From NCBI RefSeq assembly GCF_003074135.1, contig NZ_PPDK01000001.1:1426001-1490000 (forward strand): a stretch of DNA of 64,000 bases, written 5' to 3'. The notes under the pieces are model-generated. The model was not told the DNA's origin. It saw only the letters and a program-made list of their open reading frames with translations, and did not search any database. Origin of the DNA: Euzebya tangerina. Its GTDB lineage: Bacteria; Actinomycetota; Nitriliruptoria; Euzebyales; Euzebyaceae. Positions 23,735 to 31,752 of the stretch are shown one piece after another. Positions within the stretch are counted from its first letter, which is position 1. Each line of letters begins with the position of its first letter. Both the position numbers and the translations under genes were made by a program.

Positions 23735-25038
23735 GCCGCTGGATCATCGGGCGTGGCGTTGCCCTGGGGGCGGTCGTCGCCCTGATCGTGCTCGGCGTGC
23801 TCCTGAGCGTCGCTCCGGTGCAGGCACAGCCCGACCAGCGGGTTGAGGAACCCGCTGCCAGCGCCACCATCGACGACACCTTCGTCGTGGCCGCCATCGT
23901 CCGACCTGACGGCGACAGGGCCATAGCGAGGGTCGAAGCCCGCCTGAGCGGACCCTCCAGCCTGCTGGTCGAGTTGGACCCCATCGACCGCTCCGCCGAC
24001 GGTGGGCAGCGGTGGGCGGCCACAGTCGACCCGCTCGTGCCAGACCGGACGTTGGCCAACGGCAGCTACCGGGTCGAGATCCGCAGCGTCAGCGACGACG
24101 GCGCAGAGCAGGAGTGGGTGGGGCACGACATCGCGGTGGCCGTCCCGCCCGCTCGTCCGACGCTCTCCGCAGCGCCGCTCTCCTCGTCAGCTCGACAGGT
24201 TCGGCTCACCTGGGACCCGGTCAGGCTCCCCGACTTCTTGGGCTACCGGATCGAGCGTCGACCACACGCAGCCGGCGGCGCGTGGACGACCGCGCACCAG
24301 GTCACGCAGGCGGGAACAGGTGCGGTGGTCGACACCGTTCCGGCCGAGGGGGAGTACCGTTACCGACTTGCCGTCCTCCGGCGCAGTGGTGCGGACCAGG
24401 CCGCCGGAGATGAGTCCGCTGTTGATGAGGGAGCGACGCAGGAGTTGCAAGCAACCTCACCCACCATCGGCGTACGAGCCACCACAGCCGACCCCGGGGT
24501 CTTCACACCACCGGCAGAGGGACCTGCCCCGCCCGCAGCGGGCGATCCGGACCCTGGGTCCGGTGACCCGCCCGCCCCGGTCGCGGGGGCGGGCCCGATC
24601 ATCCGCGCCGACACACCCGACCCGGTCGAAGCCCCGGCTCCTCAGCCGGTGGCACCAGGGCAGCCGGCCGGTCAGGCCGCGGCGGTCGGGCAGCCCACGC
24701 CGGTCCCCGAGCCGGCGCAGGCGGTGGTGCCTGAACCGGAACCGCAGGATCCGCCCACGGAGGCCCCAGCCACCCCTCAGGCACCCGACCTCGGCGAGAC
24801 CGTCTTCGAGGACCGTCTGCCGTTCGCCGAAACGGCCTCCGAGCTGACCCTGACCGAGAGCGAGACAGCCTTCATCGATGGAAGTCTCACCCCGGGTGGA
24901 ACCCTGGCGGTCTACACCGAGCAGACCCACGATCAGACCCACGACGTGCTCACCGCCACCGCCGGGGGGCTCGTGATCGTGTTGCTGTCCGCACACGTCC
25001 TCCGCTTCGCGACCGCGGCCAGACGACGAGGCGGTTAG
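23731..25038 (+). CDS. Secreted FN3-like, Pro-rich protein with sorting-signal-like tail
   Basis: 435 residues, no family recognised over the full length. A signal peptide (about 1-32, cleaving after PVQAQ), a beta-rich region (45-140), a fibronectin-III-like domain (about 145-225: LTWDPVRLPDFLGYRIERR), a Pro/Ala/Glu-rich spacer (about 260-355) long enough to cross a cell wall, and a C-terminal block LTATAGG (407-413), a hydrophobic stretch and RRRGG. That tail has the shape of a cell-wall sorting signal, though LTATA is not a standard motif. ATGA overlap with the sortase gene suggests it is that sortase's dedicated substrate. An internal 9-bp hairpin lies at 23837-23858. Confidence 0.82.
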   Translation: MSRWIIGRGVALGAVVALIVLGVLLSVAPVQAQPDQRVEEPAASATIDDTFVVAAIVRPDGDRAIARVEARLSGPSSLLVELDPIDRSADGGQRWAATVDPLVPDRTLANGSYRVEIRSVSDDGAEQEWVGHDIAVAVPPARPTLSAAPLSSSARQVRLTWDPVRLPDFLGYRIERRPHAAGGAWTTAHQVTQAGTGAVVDTVPAEGEYRYRLAVLRRSGADQAAGDESAVDEGATQELQATSPTIGVRATTADPGVFTPPAEGPAPPAAGDPDPGSGDPPAPVAGAGPIIRADTPDPVEAPAPQPVAPGQPAGQAAAVGQPTPVPEPAQAVVPEPEPQDPPTEAPATPQAPDLGETVFEDRLPFAETASELTLTESETAFIDGSLTPGGTLAVYTEQTHDQTHDVLTATAGGLVIVLLSAHVLRFATAARRRGG

Positions 25039-25112
25039 AGCCATCCAACATTGGCAATGGTCCCCGACAGACGTGAGCAGACCGAACACGCCACCATTTT
25101 TGGAGACGACAC

Positions 25113-25448
25113 GTGCAGATGACCATTGACGACCGCGACGATGACCGCTCCGTGGTCGCCGTCTCAGGTGAGGTCGATGTCTACACCGCACCCACGCTTC
25201 GGGAACACCTCAACGGCCGCATCGCTGACGGTGCGACGGATCTGGTGGTCGACCTGAGCGATGTCGGGTTCATGGACTCAACTGGTCTCGGGGTATTGGT
25301 CGGGGCGCTCAAACGGCTCCGCCAAGCCGGAGGAGACATGCAGGTGATCTGCACCTCCGAGCCGGTGCTGAAGATCTTTCGCATCACCGGCCTCGAAGGT
25401 GTGCTCGGCGTCGTCACCTCACCGGAGGAGCTATCCAGCAGTGACTGA
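25113..25448 (+). CDS. Anti-sigma factor antagonist (STAS domain)
   Basis: A 111-residue single STAS domain of the SpoIIAA/RsbV type. The conserved loop is GFMDSTGLGVLVGALK, with Ser56 as the probable phosphorylation site for the kinase encoded immediately downstream. Unphosphorylated antagonist would bind the kinase and free its sigma factor. The GTG at 25113 is favoured over the ATG at 25119 because GGAG (25102-25105) lies 7 nt upstream of it. The 3' end overlaps the kinase gene by 8 nt. No sigma factor gene is present in the window. Confidence 0.93.
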   Translation: MQMTIDDRDDDRSVVAVSGEVDVYTAPTLREHLNGRIADGATDLVVDLSDVGFMDSTGLGVLVGALKRLRQAGGDMQVICTSEPVLKIFRITGLEGVLGVVTSPEELSSSD

Positions 25449-25920
25449 CTGGACCACACTACGCGTCCCGGCTTCCGCCCACGTCGTGGGCATCGCACGC
25501 GCCATGACCGTTGCGTCGGCCAGCGGGTCCGGCTTGGCGCCGGAGCGGGTCGACGACGTTCGCACCTGCACCAGCGAAGCGGTGACCAACGCGCTCCAGG
25601 CGCACCGCCGGGCCGAGGTGACCTTGCCGATCGTGGTCCGCACCCAAGTCGACGGCGACAGCTTCGTCGTCGAGGTGGGGGACTGCGGCAACGGCCTGAG
25701 CGTGACGGAGTCAGACTTGACGGTGACGCCCGCCGACCCTTCCGACATCGCCGAACTGGCGGAGGGTGGGTTCGGCATCCCGGTGATGCGCGAGTTGAGT
25801 GACGGGTTCGACGTCCGGCCCGGCGGCCTGCTCGACCCGGCCATCGGCACGACTATTCGGATGGCCTTCGAACTCACGGCCGACGAGCCAGCCGAGACCG
25901 GCACCTCGCTGAACGTCTGA
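25441..25920 (+). CDS. Anti-sigma factor / serine kinase (RsbW-like HATPase)
   Basis: A 159-residue GHKL-fold protein. N box SEAVTNALQAH, G1 box EVGDCGNGL and a G2-like GGFGIPVMRELSD are all visible, giving an ATP-binding anti-sigma factor that should phosphorylate the STAS protein encoded before it. The 8-nt overlap and order (antagonist then kinase) match rsbV-rsbW type partner-switching modules, but the sigma factor is not next to them. An alternative is control of some other partner, such as the receiver or pilus genes upstream. Confidence 0.9.
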   Translation: MTDWTTLRVPASAHVVGIARAMTVASASGSGLAPERVDDVRTCTSEAVTNALQAHRRAEVTLPIVVRTQVDGDSFVVEVGDCGNGLSVTESDLTVTPADPSDIAELAEGGFGIPVMRELSDGFDVRPGGLLDPAIGTTIRMAFELTADEPAETGTSLNV

Positions 25921-25928
25921 ACCTCTGA

Positions 25929-26022
25929 CGTAGCCGGCTGCGCGGGCGCTGTGCCGTTGGTCGCCCGCGCCGAGGTGCCGGCTTGCGAGCCGGTCGGATT
26001 CTCAGCCGGCTGCGCGGGCTCC
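25929..26022. repeat. REP-like palindromic repeat, one full and one partial copy
   Basis: The gap between the RsbW-like and methyltransferase genes holds a full copy at about 25969-26022, built from CCGGC-ttgcga-GCCGG followed by CTCAGCCGGCTGCGCGGGCT, and a partial copy of its last part (AGCCGGCTGCGCGGGC) at about 25932-25947. Two further copies lie inside the GH16-like gene near 63597-63721. Confidence 0.7.
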
Positions 26023-26038
26023 GTTAGGATCCAGCGAC

Positions 26039-26653
26039 GTGGATGCACTGCTGAGAGCAACGGTCAACACCTACGACGCCTGTGCGGAGGAGTACCTGGC
26101 GGCCTGGAAGGATCGGCGACCGCGGGACAGCGCCCGCACGTTCGCCCGGATGGCCGGGGATGGTGCCCTGGTCCTCGACGTCGCGGGTGGACCCGGTGTG
26201 GATGTCCGGCTGCTGCGGGACGTCGGCTTGAAGGCGGCCTCGGGCGACCTGTCGTCGGAGTGCATGCGGGTGGCCAGGACCTTCTTCCCCAAGGGTCTGC
26301 TGGCGCGCTGGGACTACCGCAGCCTCCCGTTCGCCGACAACCAGTTCTCCGGGATCTGGGCGCCGGCCGCGCTCCAGCATCTGCCCCGGCGGGCGATCCT
26401 CCCGGCTATGCGCGAGTTCCGTCGGGTTCAGGCCACGGGGCCGATCTTCGTCACCTTCCCTGAGGGCGAGAGTGACATGGCACCCATGGAGGACCCGCCA
26501 GCGGGCATGGTCCAGGTGACGAGCGTCACGCCGGAAGAGCTGCAGGCGCTCCTGCTCCGGCTCGGCTACGTCGACGTGGAGGTGGAGTCCCGTCCGGATC
26601 CCCGCGGGATCGCCCAACGCTGGTCCTACGGCGTGGGGATCGCGCCGGTGTAG
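26039..26653 (+). CDS. Class I SAM-dependent methyltransferase
   Basis: A 204-residue Rossmann-fold methyltransferase. Motif I is LVLDVAGGPGVDVRLLRDVG (about residues 44-63), the acidic end of strand 2 is in ASGDLSSE, and motif IV is in GIWAPAALQHLP where the second-substrate site begins. The fold resembles the UbiE/Methyltransf_11 group; the acceptor is unknown. GTG start at 26039 with TAGGAT (26025-26030) 8 nt upstream and no ribosome binding site, so probably leaderless. The region just upstream is filled by the REP-like repeat. Confidence 0.87.
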   Translation: MDALLRATVNTYDACAEEYLAAWKDRRPRDSARTFARMAGDGALVLDVAGGPGVDVRLLRDVGLKAASGDLSSECMRVARTFFPKGLLARWDYRSLPFADNQFSGIWAPAALQHLPRRAILPAMREFRRVQATGPIFVTFPEGESDMAPMEDPPAGMVQVTSVTPEELQALLLRLGYVDVEVESRPDPRGIAQRWSYGVGIAPV

Positions 26654-26672
26654 CCGGCCCTGGCACGTCTGT

Positions 26673-27392
26673 TCAGCCGAGGAGGACCTGCCCGAGGGCG
26701 GCCAACGAGCCACCACCCGCCCAGACCAGCAGGCCAGCGCGGACGGTCTCGTCCGACAGTCGGGTCAGCAACGGCGTGGCCACAACCATGCCAGTGGCGA
26801 CTGCGACGGCGAGCACCAGCCCGGTCTGGACCTGGAGGAGGGTCAGGCTGCCCGTCAGAGCCAGGCCGAGCAGCGCCAACAGGATGCCGGGCACGAAGAT
26901 GCTGGCCAGTGTCGGTCGTACCTCTCCCGGGCTGCGGTGTCGGTACAGCACGGCGAGGGGCGGACCGCCCAGCCCAGTCGCAGTGCCGCTGAAGCCGCTG
27001 ACGAGGCCGGCGAGGCGCTCGTTTGCCGGCGTGACGGAGACGGTCCATCCCAGACCGGTGGAGATGACGGCAACGAGCATCACGACGGCGACGGCGACGC
27101 TGATGCCGTCGGCGCTCAGCACCAGGACTGCGAGGGTCCCAAGTGCGATCCCGGGCACACGAGCCACGGCCACCCTGATGGCCGCGTCGCGATCGATCTG
27201 CTTGCTCTCCCGGAACGCCATCGCGACGGTCATCGGGAGGAAAGCGACGAGCGGGGCACCCGGGATCAACTCCGGCGTGGTCAAGGCCAGGGCAGGGACG
27301 GTCGTGAACGCGACGCCGAAGCCCAGGATGGACTGCGCCGCACCCCCGAGGAGAGCGGCGAGTGCGACGAACACGATCTCGAGGCCGCTCAC
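26673..27392 (-). CDS. TSUP family transporter (TauE/SafE-like)
   Basis: About 239 residues with eight hydrophobic segments. The paired family motifs are visible: GGAAQSILGFGVAFTTVPAL near the N-terminus and GFSGTATGLGGPPLAVLYRH in the second half. TSUP proteins move sulfite, sulfonates or other sulfur-containing anions across the membrane. Start uncertain: GTG at 27392 (VSGLEIVF) gives the usual family N-terminus, while GTG at 27416 or 27449 adds a polar extension; none has a ribosome binding site. The opposed 20-bp repeat arrays begin 59 bp upstream of the chosen start and lie between it and yibE on the same strand. Confidence 0.85.
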   Translation of the reverse strand: MSGLEIVFVALAALLGGAAQSILGFGVAFTTVPALALTTPELIPGAPLVAFLPMTVAMAFRESKQIDRDAAIRVAVARVPGIALGTLAVLVLSADGISVAVAVVMLVAVISTGLGWTVSVTPANERLAGLVSGFSGTATGLGGPPLAVLYRHRSPGEVRPTLASIFVPGILLALLGLALTGSLTLLQVQTGLVLAVAVATGMVVATPLLTRLSDETVRAGLLVWAGGGSLAALGQVLLG

Positions 27393-27450
27393 TGGCGGCC
27401 ATGTTGCCGTCCGCACGCCCTGGCCGCCGCCGTCGGACCTGGTCGGCACG

Positions 27451-27550
27451 GTGGGGAACCTGGCTGCACGGTGGGGAAGGTTGGCGCGACGTGGGGAAGG
27501 TTGGCGCGGCGTGGGGAAGGTTGGCTCGGCGTGGGGAAAGCAAGTTGGTC
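27451..27550 (+). repeat. Left tandem array, five 20-bp units
   Basis: Five head-to-tail units of exactly 20 bp with no spacers; the commonest form is GTGGGGAAGGTTGGCGCGGC. Unit starts are 27451, 27471, 27491, 27511 and 27531. The first unit is GTGGGGAACCTGGCTGCACG, closer to the right-hand array, and the last is degenerate in its second half. All begin GTGGGGAA. Confidence 0.92.
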
Positions 27551-27590
27551 GGGAAGCCGGTCCGTCAGAACGGGGAGATCACCACGGCGA

Positions 27591-27710
27591 GGTCAGGTTC
27601 CCCGCAGCCAGGTCAGTTTCCCCGCAGCGAGGTTAGGTTCCCCGCAGCGAGGTCAGGTTCCCCGCGGCGAGGTTGGGTTCCCCGCAGCGAGGCCAGCTTC
27701 CCCCACGGGC
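27591..27710 (-). repeat. Right tandem array, six 20-bp units in opposite orientation
   Basis: Six abutting 20-bp units, plus-strand form GGTYAGGTTCCCCGCAGCGA, starting at 27591, 27611, 27631, 27651, 27671 and 27691 (last one degenerate). Read on the minus strand each unit contains GCGGGGAACCTGACC, sharing the GNGGGGAA core with the left array, so the two arrays face each other across a 40-bp spacer. The array ends 2 bp before the stop codon of yibE. Confidence 0.92.
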
Positions 27711-27712
27711 CC

Positions 27713-29125
27713 TCAGGGATCCGACCGGATGTTGCCGTCGCTGGAGGTGTCCGGTAAGCCGTAGGCCTGGCGGAGCGAGTTGGTCCACTCCTGCTCGTCG
27801 ACCGGCTCCTCCCGCTGCACCTCCCCCGGGGCTGGCGTCGGTTGTGTCGGGTCCGTCGGCCGGGCGGCCGACACCACAGACGCCGAGGGGCCGCCCCTAG
27901 CACTCGCTGACGGTGAGGCGGCGTCCGTGTCCGAGCCCTCAGCCGCTGTCCCGCTGGACGGCTCGGGACGTTCCTGGCCGTGGCTGTGGGCTGCCACTTC
28001 CGCCGACTCCGGGTCGATCGTCGCCGCCGCCACGGCCGTCGTCAGGGGGACGGCCATGATCAGGCCCAGCGACCCGACGATCGTCCGGACGATCTCCTGG
28101 GCCACGAGTTCGCTGGTAATGGTCTCCCCGATGGCGCCGTCCCCAACGGTGAAGAGGATCAGCAGGGGCAGGGCCGCCCCCGCGTAGGCCAAGAACAAGG
28201 TGTTGACCGTCGCCGCGATGTGGTCACGCCCGACCCGGAGCGCCTCGCCGAACACGGCTCGGTCCGTGATCTCCGGGTTCGCCCGTCGAAGGGCGGCGAC
28301 CGTCGAGGCCTGACTCACCGTCACGTCGTCCAACACCCCGAGCGTCCCGATGATGATGCCGGCCAACAGCAGGCCACGGATGTCGATCTCGGTCCCCACC
28401 GCGAACCGGAGCAGCTGGACGTCCTCACTCGACAGGCCGGTCAGGCTGGTGGCCTCCACGGCAACCAGCGCCAGACCCACGGTGGCCAGCAGCGCGATGC
28501 TGGTCCCGACCATCGCCGCCTGGGTCGTCACCGACCACCCGTGGCTGAGCGGCAGGGTCGCCAGCATCACCGCGACCGCGATCACCAGCGCGACGACCGT
28601 CGGGCTCTGCCCAGCCAGCAGGGCAGGGATCGCCACGACGATGATCAACAGGCCTGAGACGCCCAGGCCGACCAGTGCCCGCAGCCCCTGCCAGCGCCCG
28701 AGTGCGATCACGGCCGCCGCGAAGACCGCCGCCAGCCACGTCAGGGGCATTCCTCGCGGGAAGTCCACGATGGCGAACTGCGGGTCCGTCCCCTCCGCCG
28801 ACACCTGCGCGACCTGTACGGTCCGGCCGGCCTCGAAGAGCCCTCCCTCATCAACAGCGTCGATCGTGAGGACACCGCCGTTCTCCAGCTCCACATCGAC
28901 GGAGACCTCGCGGGACCCCGGCAGGACGAAGTCCGACTGCTCGGGCAGCTCTCGCACCTCGAGGATCTCGGCGTTGAACCGGACTTCAGTCCCCGCGGCG
29001 AAGCCCTGTTGATCCGGCTCGGGCACCCCGCCGTAGGGGTAGATGGCTGCCAGGCCCACGACGGTCGCCACCACGACGCCGATGACGACGTTTCGCAGCA
29101 GACCGCGACGGGAGGCCTTGCTCAT
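27713..29125 (-). CDS. YibE/F family membrane protein
   Basis: A 470-residue protein: an N-terminal helix (about 12-32), an extracytoplasmic beta-rich domain (40-125, EVRFNAEILEVRELPEQ), then seven or so membrane helices (130-385) with the family signatures GTLGVLDDVTVSQASTVAAL and RDHIAATVNTLFLAYAGAAL. YibE/F proteins are conserved in Firmicutes and Actinobacteria with no proven role. The 85-residue C-terminal tail is Ser/Pro/Glu-rich and likely disordered. TACAGT (minus strand, 29132-29137) is 6 nt upstream of the ATG and there is no ribosome binding site. Gene ends at the repeat array. Confidence 0.9.
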   Translation of the reverse strand: MSKASRRGLLRNVVIGVVVATVVGLAAIYPYGGVPEPDQQGFAAGTEVRFNAEILEVRELPEQSDFVLPGSREVSVDVELENGGVLTIDAVDEGGLFEAGRTVQVAQVSAEGTDPQFAIVDFPRGMPLTWLAAVFAAAVIALGRWQGLRALVGLGVSGLLIIVVAIPALLAGQSPTVVALVIAVAVMLATLPLSHGWSVTTQAAMVGTSIALLATVGLALVAVEATSLTGLSSEDVQLLRFAVGTEIDIRGLLLAGIIIGTLGVLDDVTVSQASTVAALRRANPEITDRAVFGEALRVGRDHIAATVNTLFLAYAGAALPLLILFTVGDGAIGETITSELVAQEIVRTIVGSLGLIMAVPLTTAVAAATIDPESAEVAAHSHGQERPEPSSGTAAEGSDTDAASPSASARGGPSASVVSAARPTDPTQPTPAPGEVQREEPVDEQEWTNSLRQAYGLPDTSSDGNIRSDP

Positions 29126-29256
29126 GAGGCGACTGTAACCGTGAGCTCCCAGGCGCGGTCCGACCTACCACAGAGGTGCGTCGGCTTCCGAGTGCTGATG
29201 CGCGATACATGACAGGCGCAGGTGGTCGGTCACGGTGCTCGCCGGGTCCGGCAGGA

Positions 29257-29291
29257 CGACACCCCCGGACCTGGTGGGCCCGGGGGTGTCG
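29257..29291 (-). terminator. Strong terminator hairpin after the pyrophosphatase gene
   Basis: CGACACCCCCGG and CCGGGGGTGTCG form a perfect 12-bp stem with an 11-nt loop, 12 bp beyond the stop codon of the membrane pyrophosphatase gene. There is no T-tract, as in many GC-rich actinobacterial terminators. Confidence 0.8.
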
Positions 29292-29303
29292 GTCGAGCAG
29301 CCG

Positions 29304-31406
29304 TCAGAGGAACGCCGGTGCGAACACCAGGCTGACGATCGTCATCACCTTGATCAGGATGTTCATCGCCGGACCGGAGGTGTCCTTGAACGGGTCACCG
29401 ACGGTGTCACCGGTCACCGCAGCCTTGTGCTGCTCCGAGCCCTTGCCGCCGTGGTTGCCCGCCTCGATGTACTTCTTGGCGTTGTCCCAAGCACCGCCGG
29501 CGTTGGCCATGAAGATGGCCAACATGAAGCCGGTCGACAGCGCGCCGGCCAGCAGGCCGCCCAGCGCCTCCGGTGAGACGAACCCGACGGCGAGGGGGAG
29601 GATGACGGCCAGCGAGCCTGGCACCACCATCTCCCTCAGCGACGCCTGAGTGGAGATGTCGACGCAGCGGGCGGAGTCGGGCTTGACGCCTTCCTTGCCC
29701 TCACGCAGCCCGGGGATCTCGGCGAACTGGCGCCGCACCTCCACGATCATGGCCTGCGCGGCCCGACCGACGGACTTCATCGTCAGTGCCGCGAAGGCGA
29801 ACGTCGACATGGCACCGAGGAACAGACCGCTGATGACCTCCACCGAGGTCAGATCGATCACGTCGAGCCCCACGGCCGCGGTGTAGGAGCGGAACAGCGC
29901 CAGCGCGGTCAGTGCGGCCGACCCGATCGCGAAGCCCTTGGCGACCGCGGCCGTGGTGTTGCCCAGCGCATCCAGTCCGTCGGTGACCTGGCGGACCTCC
30001 GGCGGCAGATGGGCCATCTCGGCGATGCCACCGGCGTTGTCGGAGATCGGACCGTAGGCGTCGACGGCGACGACTGCACCGGTCGTGGCCAGCATGCCGA
30101 TGGCGGCCAGCGCCGCGGCGTACAGACCGCCACCGGCGACGCCGTCGGCGAAGGCCGCCTCTCCCAGCGCGTAGGAGGCCGCCAGACCACCGACGATCAG
30201 GACCACCGACGCGACGGTGGAGATCATGCCGTCGGCGATACCACCGATGATGACGGTCGCGGGGCCGGTCTCGGACTCTCCGGCCAAGCGCTTGACGGGG
30301 CCGTAGTGGTCGGAGGTGTAGTACTCCGAGGTGAACCCGATGGCGTAGCCGACGGCCAGGCCGATGACGATGACGAAGCCGAGCAAGAGGCCGTTGGAGA
30401 TCTCCGCGACGTCACCGAACACGAACGCGGCGGCGCCGAGCGACACCACACCGGTGATGATCATGGCCATGTTGGTCCCGAAGTGCAGCTGGGAGGACAG
30501 TGACCTACCAGGACGCCCGCGGACCAGCAGGGCACCGATGATCGAGGCGACCATCCCGATCGCCGCGATCAGCAGCGGGAAGAGGTAGGCGGCCTCCAGC
30601 AGGGACCCGTCGCCGATCTCGGAGATGTCGCCCGAGATGCCGGCCTGGAACCCGCCGAACAGCAGCGCGGCCAGGACGATCGGGGCGACGATGGACCCGG
30701 CGTAGGACTCGAACAGGTCCGCGCCCATGCCGGCGACGTCACCGACGTTGTCACCGACGTTGTCGGCGATGGTTGCGGGGTTGCGGGGGTCGTCCTCGGG
30801 GATGCCGGCCTCGACCTTGCCGACCAGGTCGGCGCCGACATCAGCGGCCTTCGTATAGATGCCGCCCCCGATGCGGGCGAACAGGGCGATGGAGGAGCCA
30901 CCGAGACCGAACGCCGCGATCACGCTGAAGGCATCCGGGACCCCGAGGCCCTGGACGAAGATGATGTAGCAGAGGCTGACACCGAGCAGCCCCATGCCGG
31001 CGACCGTGAAGCCCATGACGGCTCCGCCCTTGAAGGCCAGCGGCAGGGCCTTCTCGGCGCCCTCGCGGGCGGCGTTGGCCGTCCGGACGTTGGCGGCTGT
31101 GGCGATCTGCATCCCGACGACACCGGCGACGGCGCTGAACAGGGCACCCATCAGGTAGGCCGCAGCGCCGTAGGGCAGGCCGTAGGGCAGCACGATGGCG
31201 ATGACGACCGTCATCACCGCCACGAAGACGCCAACCCAGCGGTACTCCCGCCGCAGGAACGCCTGGGCGCCCTCACGGATGGCCTGGGCCAGCTCCTTCA
31301 TCGTGTCGGTGCCCTCGTCGGCGGCGTTCACCACCTGGTTGAAGTAGAAGGCCAGGCCGAGGCCGGCCACCGCCGTGATGGCGGCGAGGTACGGGATAAA
31401 CGTCAT
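29304..31406 (-). CDS. hppA: Membrane-bound proton (or sodium) pumping pyrophosphatase
   Basis: A 700-residue integral membrane pump with about 16 helices that couples pyrophosphate hydrolysis to cation export. Catalytic loops are intact: [40 protein letters not shown], and near the C-terminus [14 protein letters not shown] and [16 protein letters not shown]. The diagnostic segment [15 protein letters not shown] has Ala where potassium-independent enzymes have Lys, so a potassium-dependent enzyme is predicted; ion specificity (proton or sodium) is not clear by eye. The ATG at 31406 has GAAGG about 10 nt upstream. A minus-strand TACACT (31579-31584) with TTGTCG 19 bp before it may be the promoter. 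Confidence 0.95.
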   Translation of the reverse strand: MTFIPYLAAITAVAGLGLAFYFNQVVNAADEGTDTMKELAQAIREGAQAFLRREYRWVGVFVAVMTVVIAIVLPYGLPYGAAAYLMGALFSAVAGVVGMQIATAANVRTANAAREGAEKALPLAFKGGAVMGFTVAGMGLLGVSLCYIIFVQGLGVPDAFSVIAAFGLGGSSIALFARIGGGIYTKAADVGADLVGKVEAGIPEDDPRNPATIADNVGDNVGDVAGMGADLFESYAGSIVAPIVLAALLFGGFQAGISGDISEIGDGSLLEAAYLFPLLIAAIGMVASIIGALLVRGRPGRSLSSQLHFGTNMAMIITGVVSLGAAAFVFGDVAEISNGLLLGFVIVIGLAVGYAIGFTSEYYTSDHYGPVKRLAGESETGPATVIIGGIADGMISTVASVVLIVGGLAASYALGEAAFADGVAGGGLYAAALAAIGMLATTGAVVAVDAYGPISDNAGGIAEMAHLPPEVRQVTDGLDALGNTTAAVAKGFAIGSAALTALALFRSYTAAVGLDVIDLTSVEVISGLFLGAMSTFAFAALTMKSVGRAAQAMIVEVRRQFAEIPGLREGKEGVKPDSARCVDISTQASLREMVVPGSLAVILPLAVGFVSPEALGGLLAGALSTGFMLAIFMANAGGAWDNAKKYIEAGNHGGKGSEQHKAAVTGDTVGDPFKDTSGPAMNILIKVMTIVSLVFAPAFL

Positions 31407-31752
31407 GGTGTGAGTGCCTTCGTTCGTTGGTTCGGCCGCGCACAGTGGGTCGGAGGTCTCGGCCCAGGGCCCCGTGGGGCGGCGCGGCTGGTGGGGTCTT
31501 GTGATGTGGAGGGGCGGCCGGCCTGCTGCGGGGGAGGGTGCAGCACGAACCAGGGCCACCGGTCACGCTCGGGCACGCAGTGTAGGCGCTGGCAGCCGGA
31601 CGGCGACAATCGGCCACGGGAGTCGCGCCCACGGTGGCTCTCCCCGGGGCTGTGGACAACGTGGCGGGTGCCGTCGGCGCCTCTGCTACGGTCCGGTCTG
31701 TGCTGCCAGGCCTGAGACCTGCGGACCAACGGGAACGGGGAGAGAACCATCC
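31407..31752. other. 346-bp divergent intergenic region
   Basis: No gene supported. It contains a possible minus-strand -10 box TACACT (31579-31584) for hppA and a plus-strand TACGGT (31687-31692) for the surface protein, which would give that gene a leader of roughly 55 nt. No convincing riboswitch fold was seen. Confidence 0.5.

Noticed and set aside
27451-27710. CRISPR array
   Set aside because: Units are 20 bp, abut with no unique spacers, and the second array is inverted; no cas genes are near.
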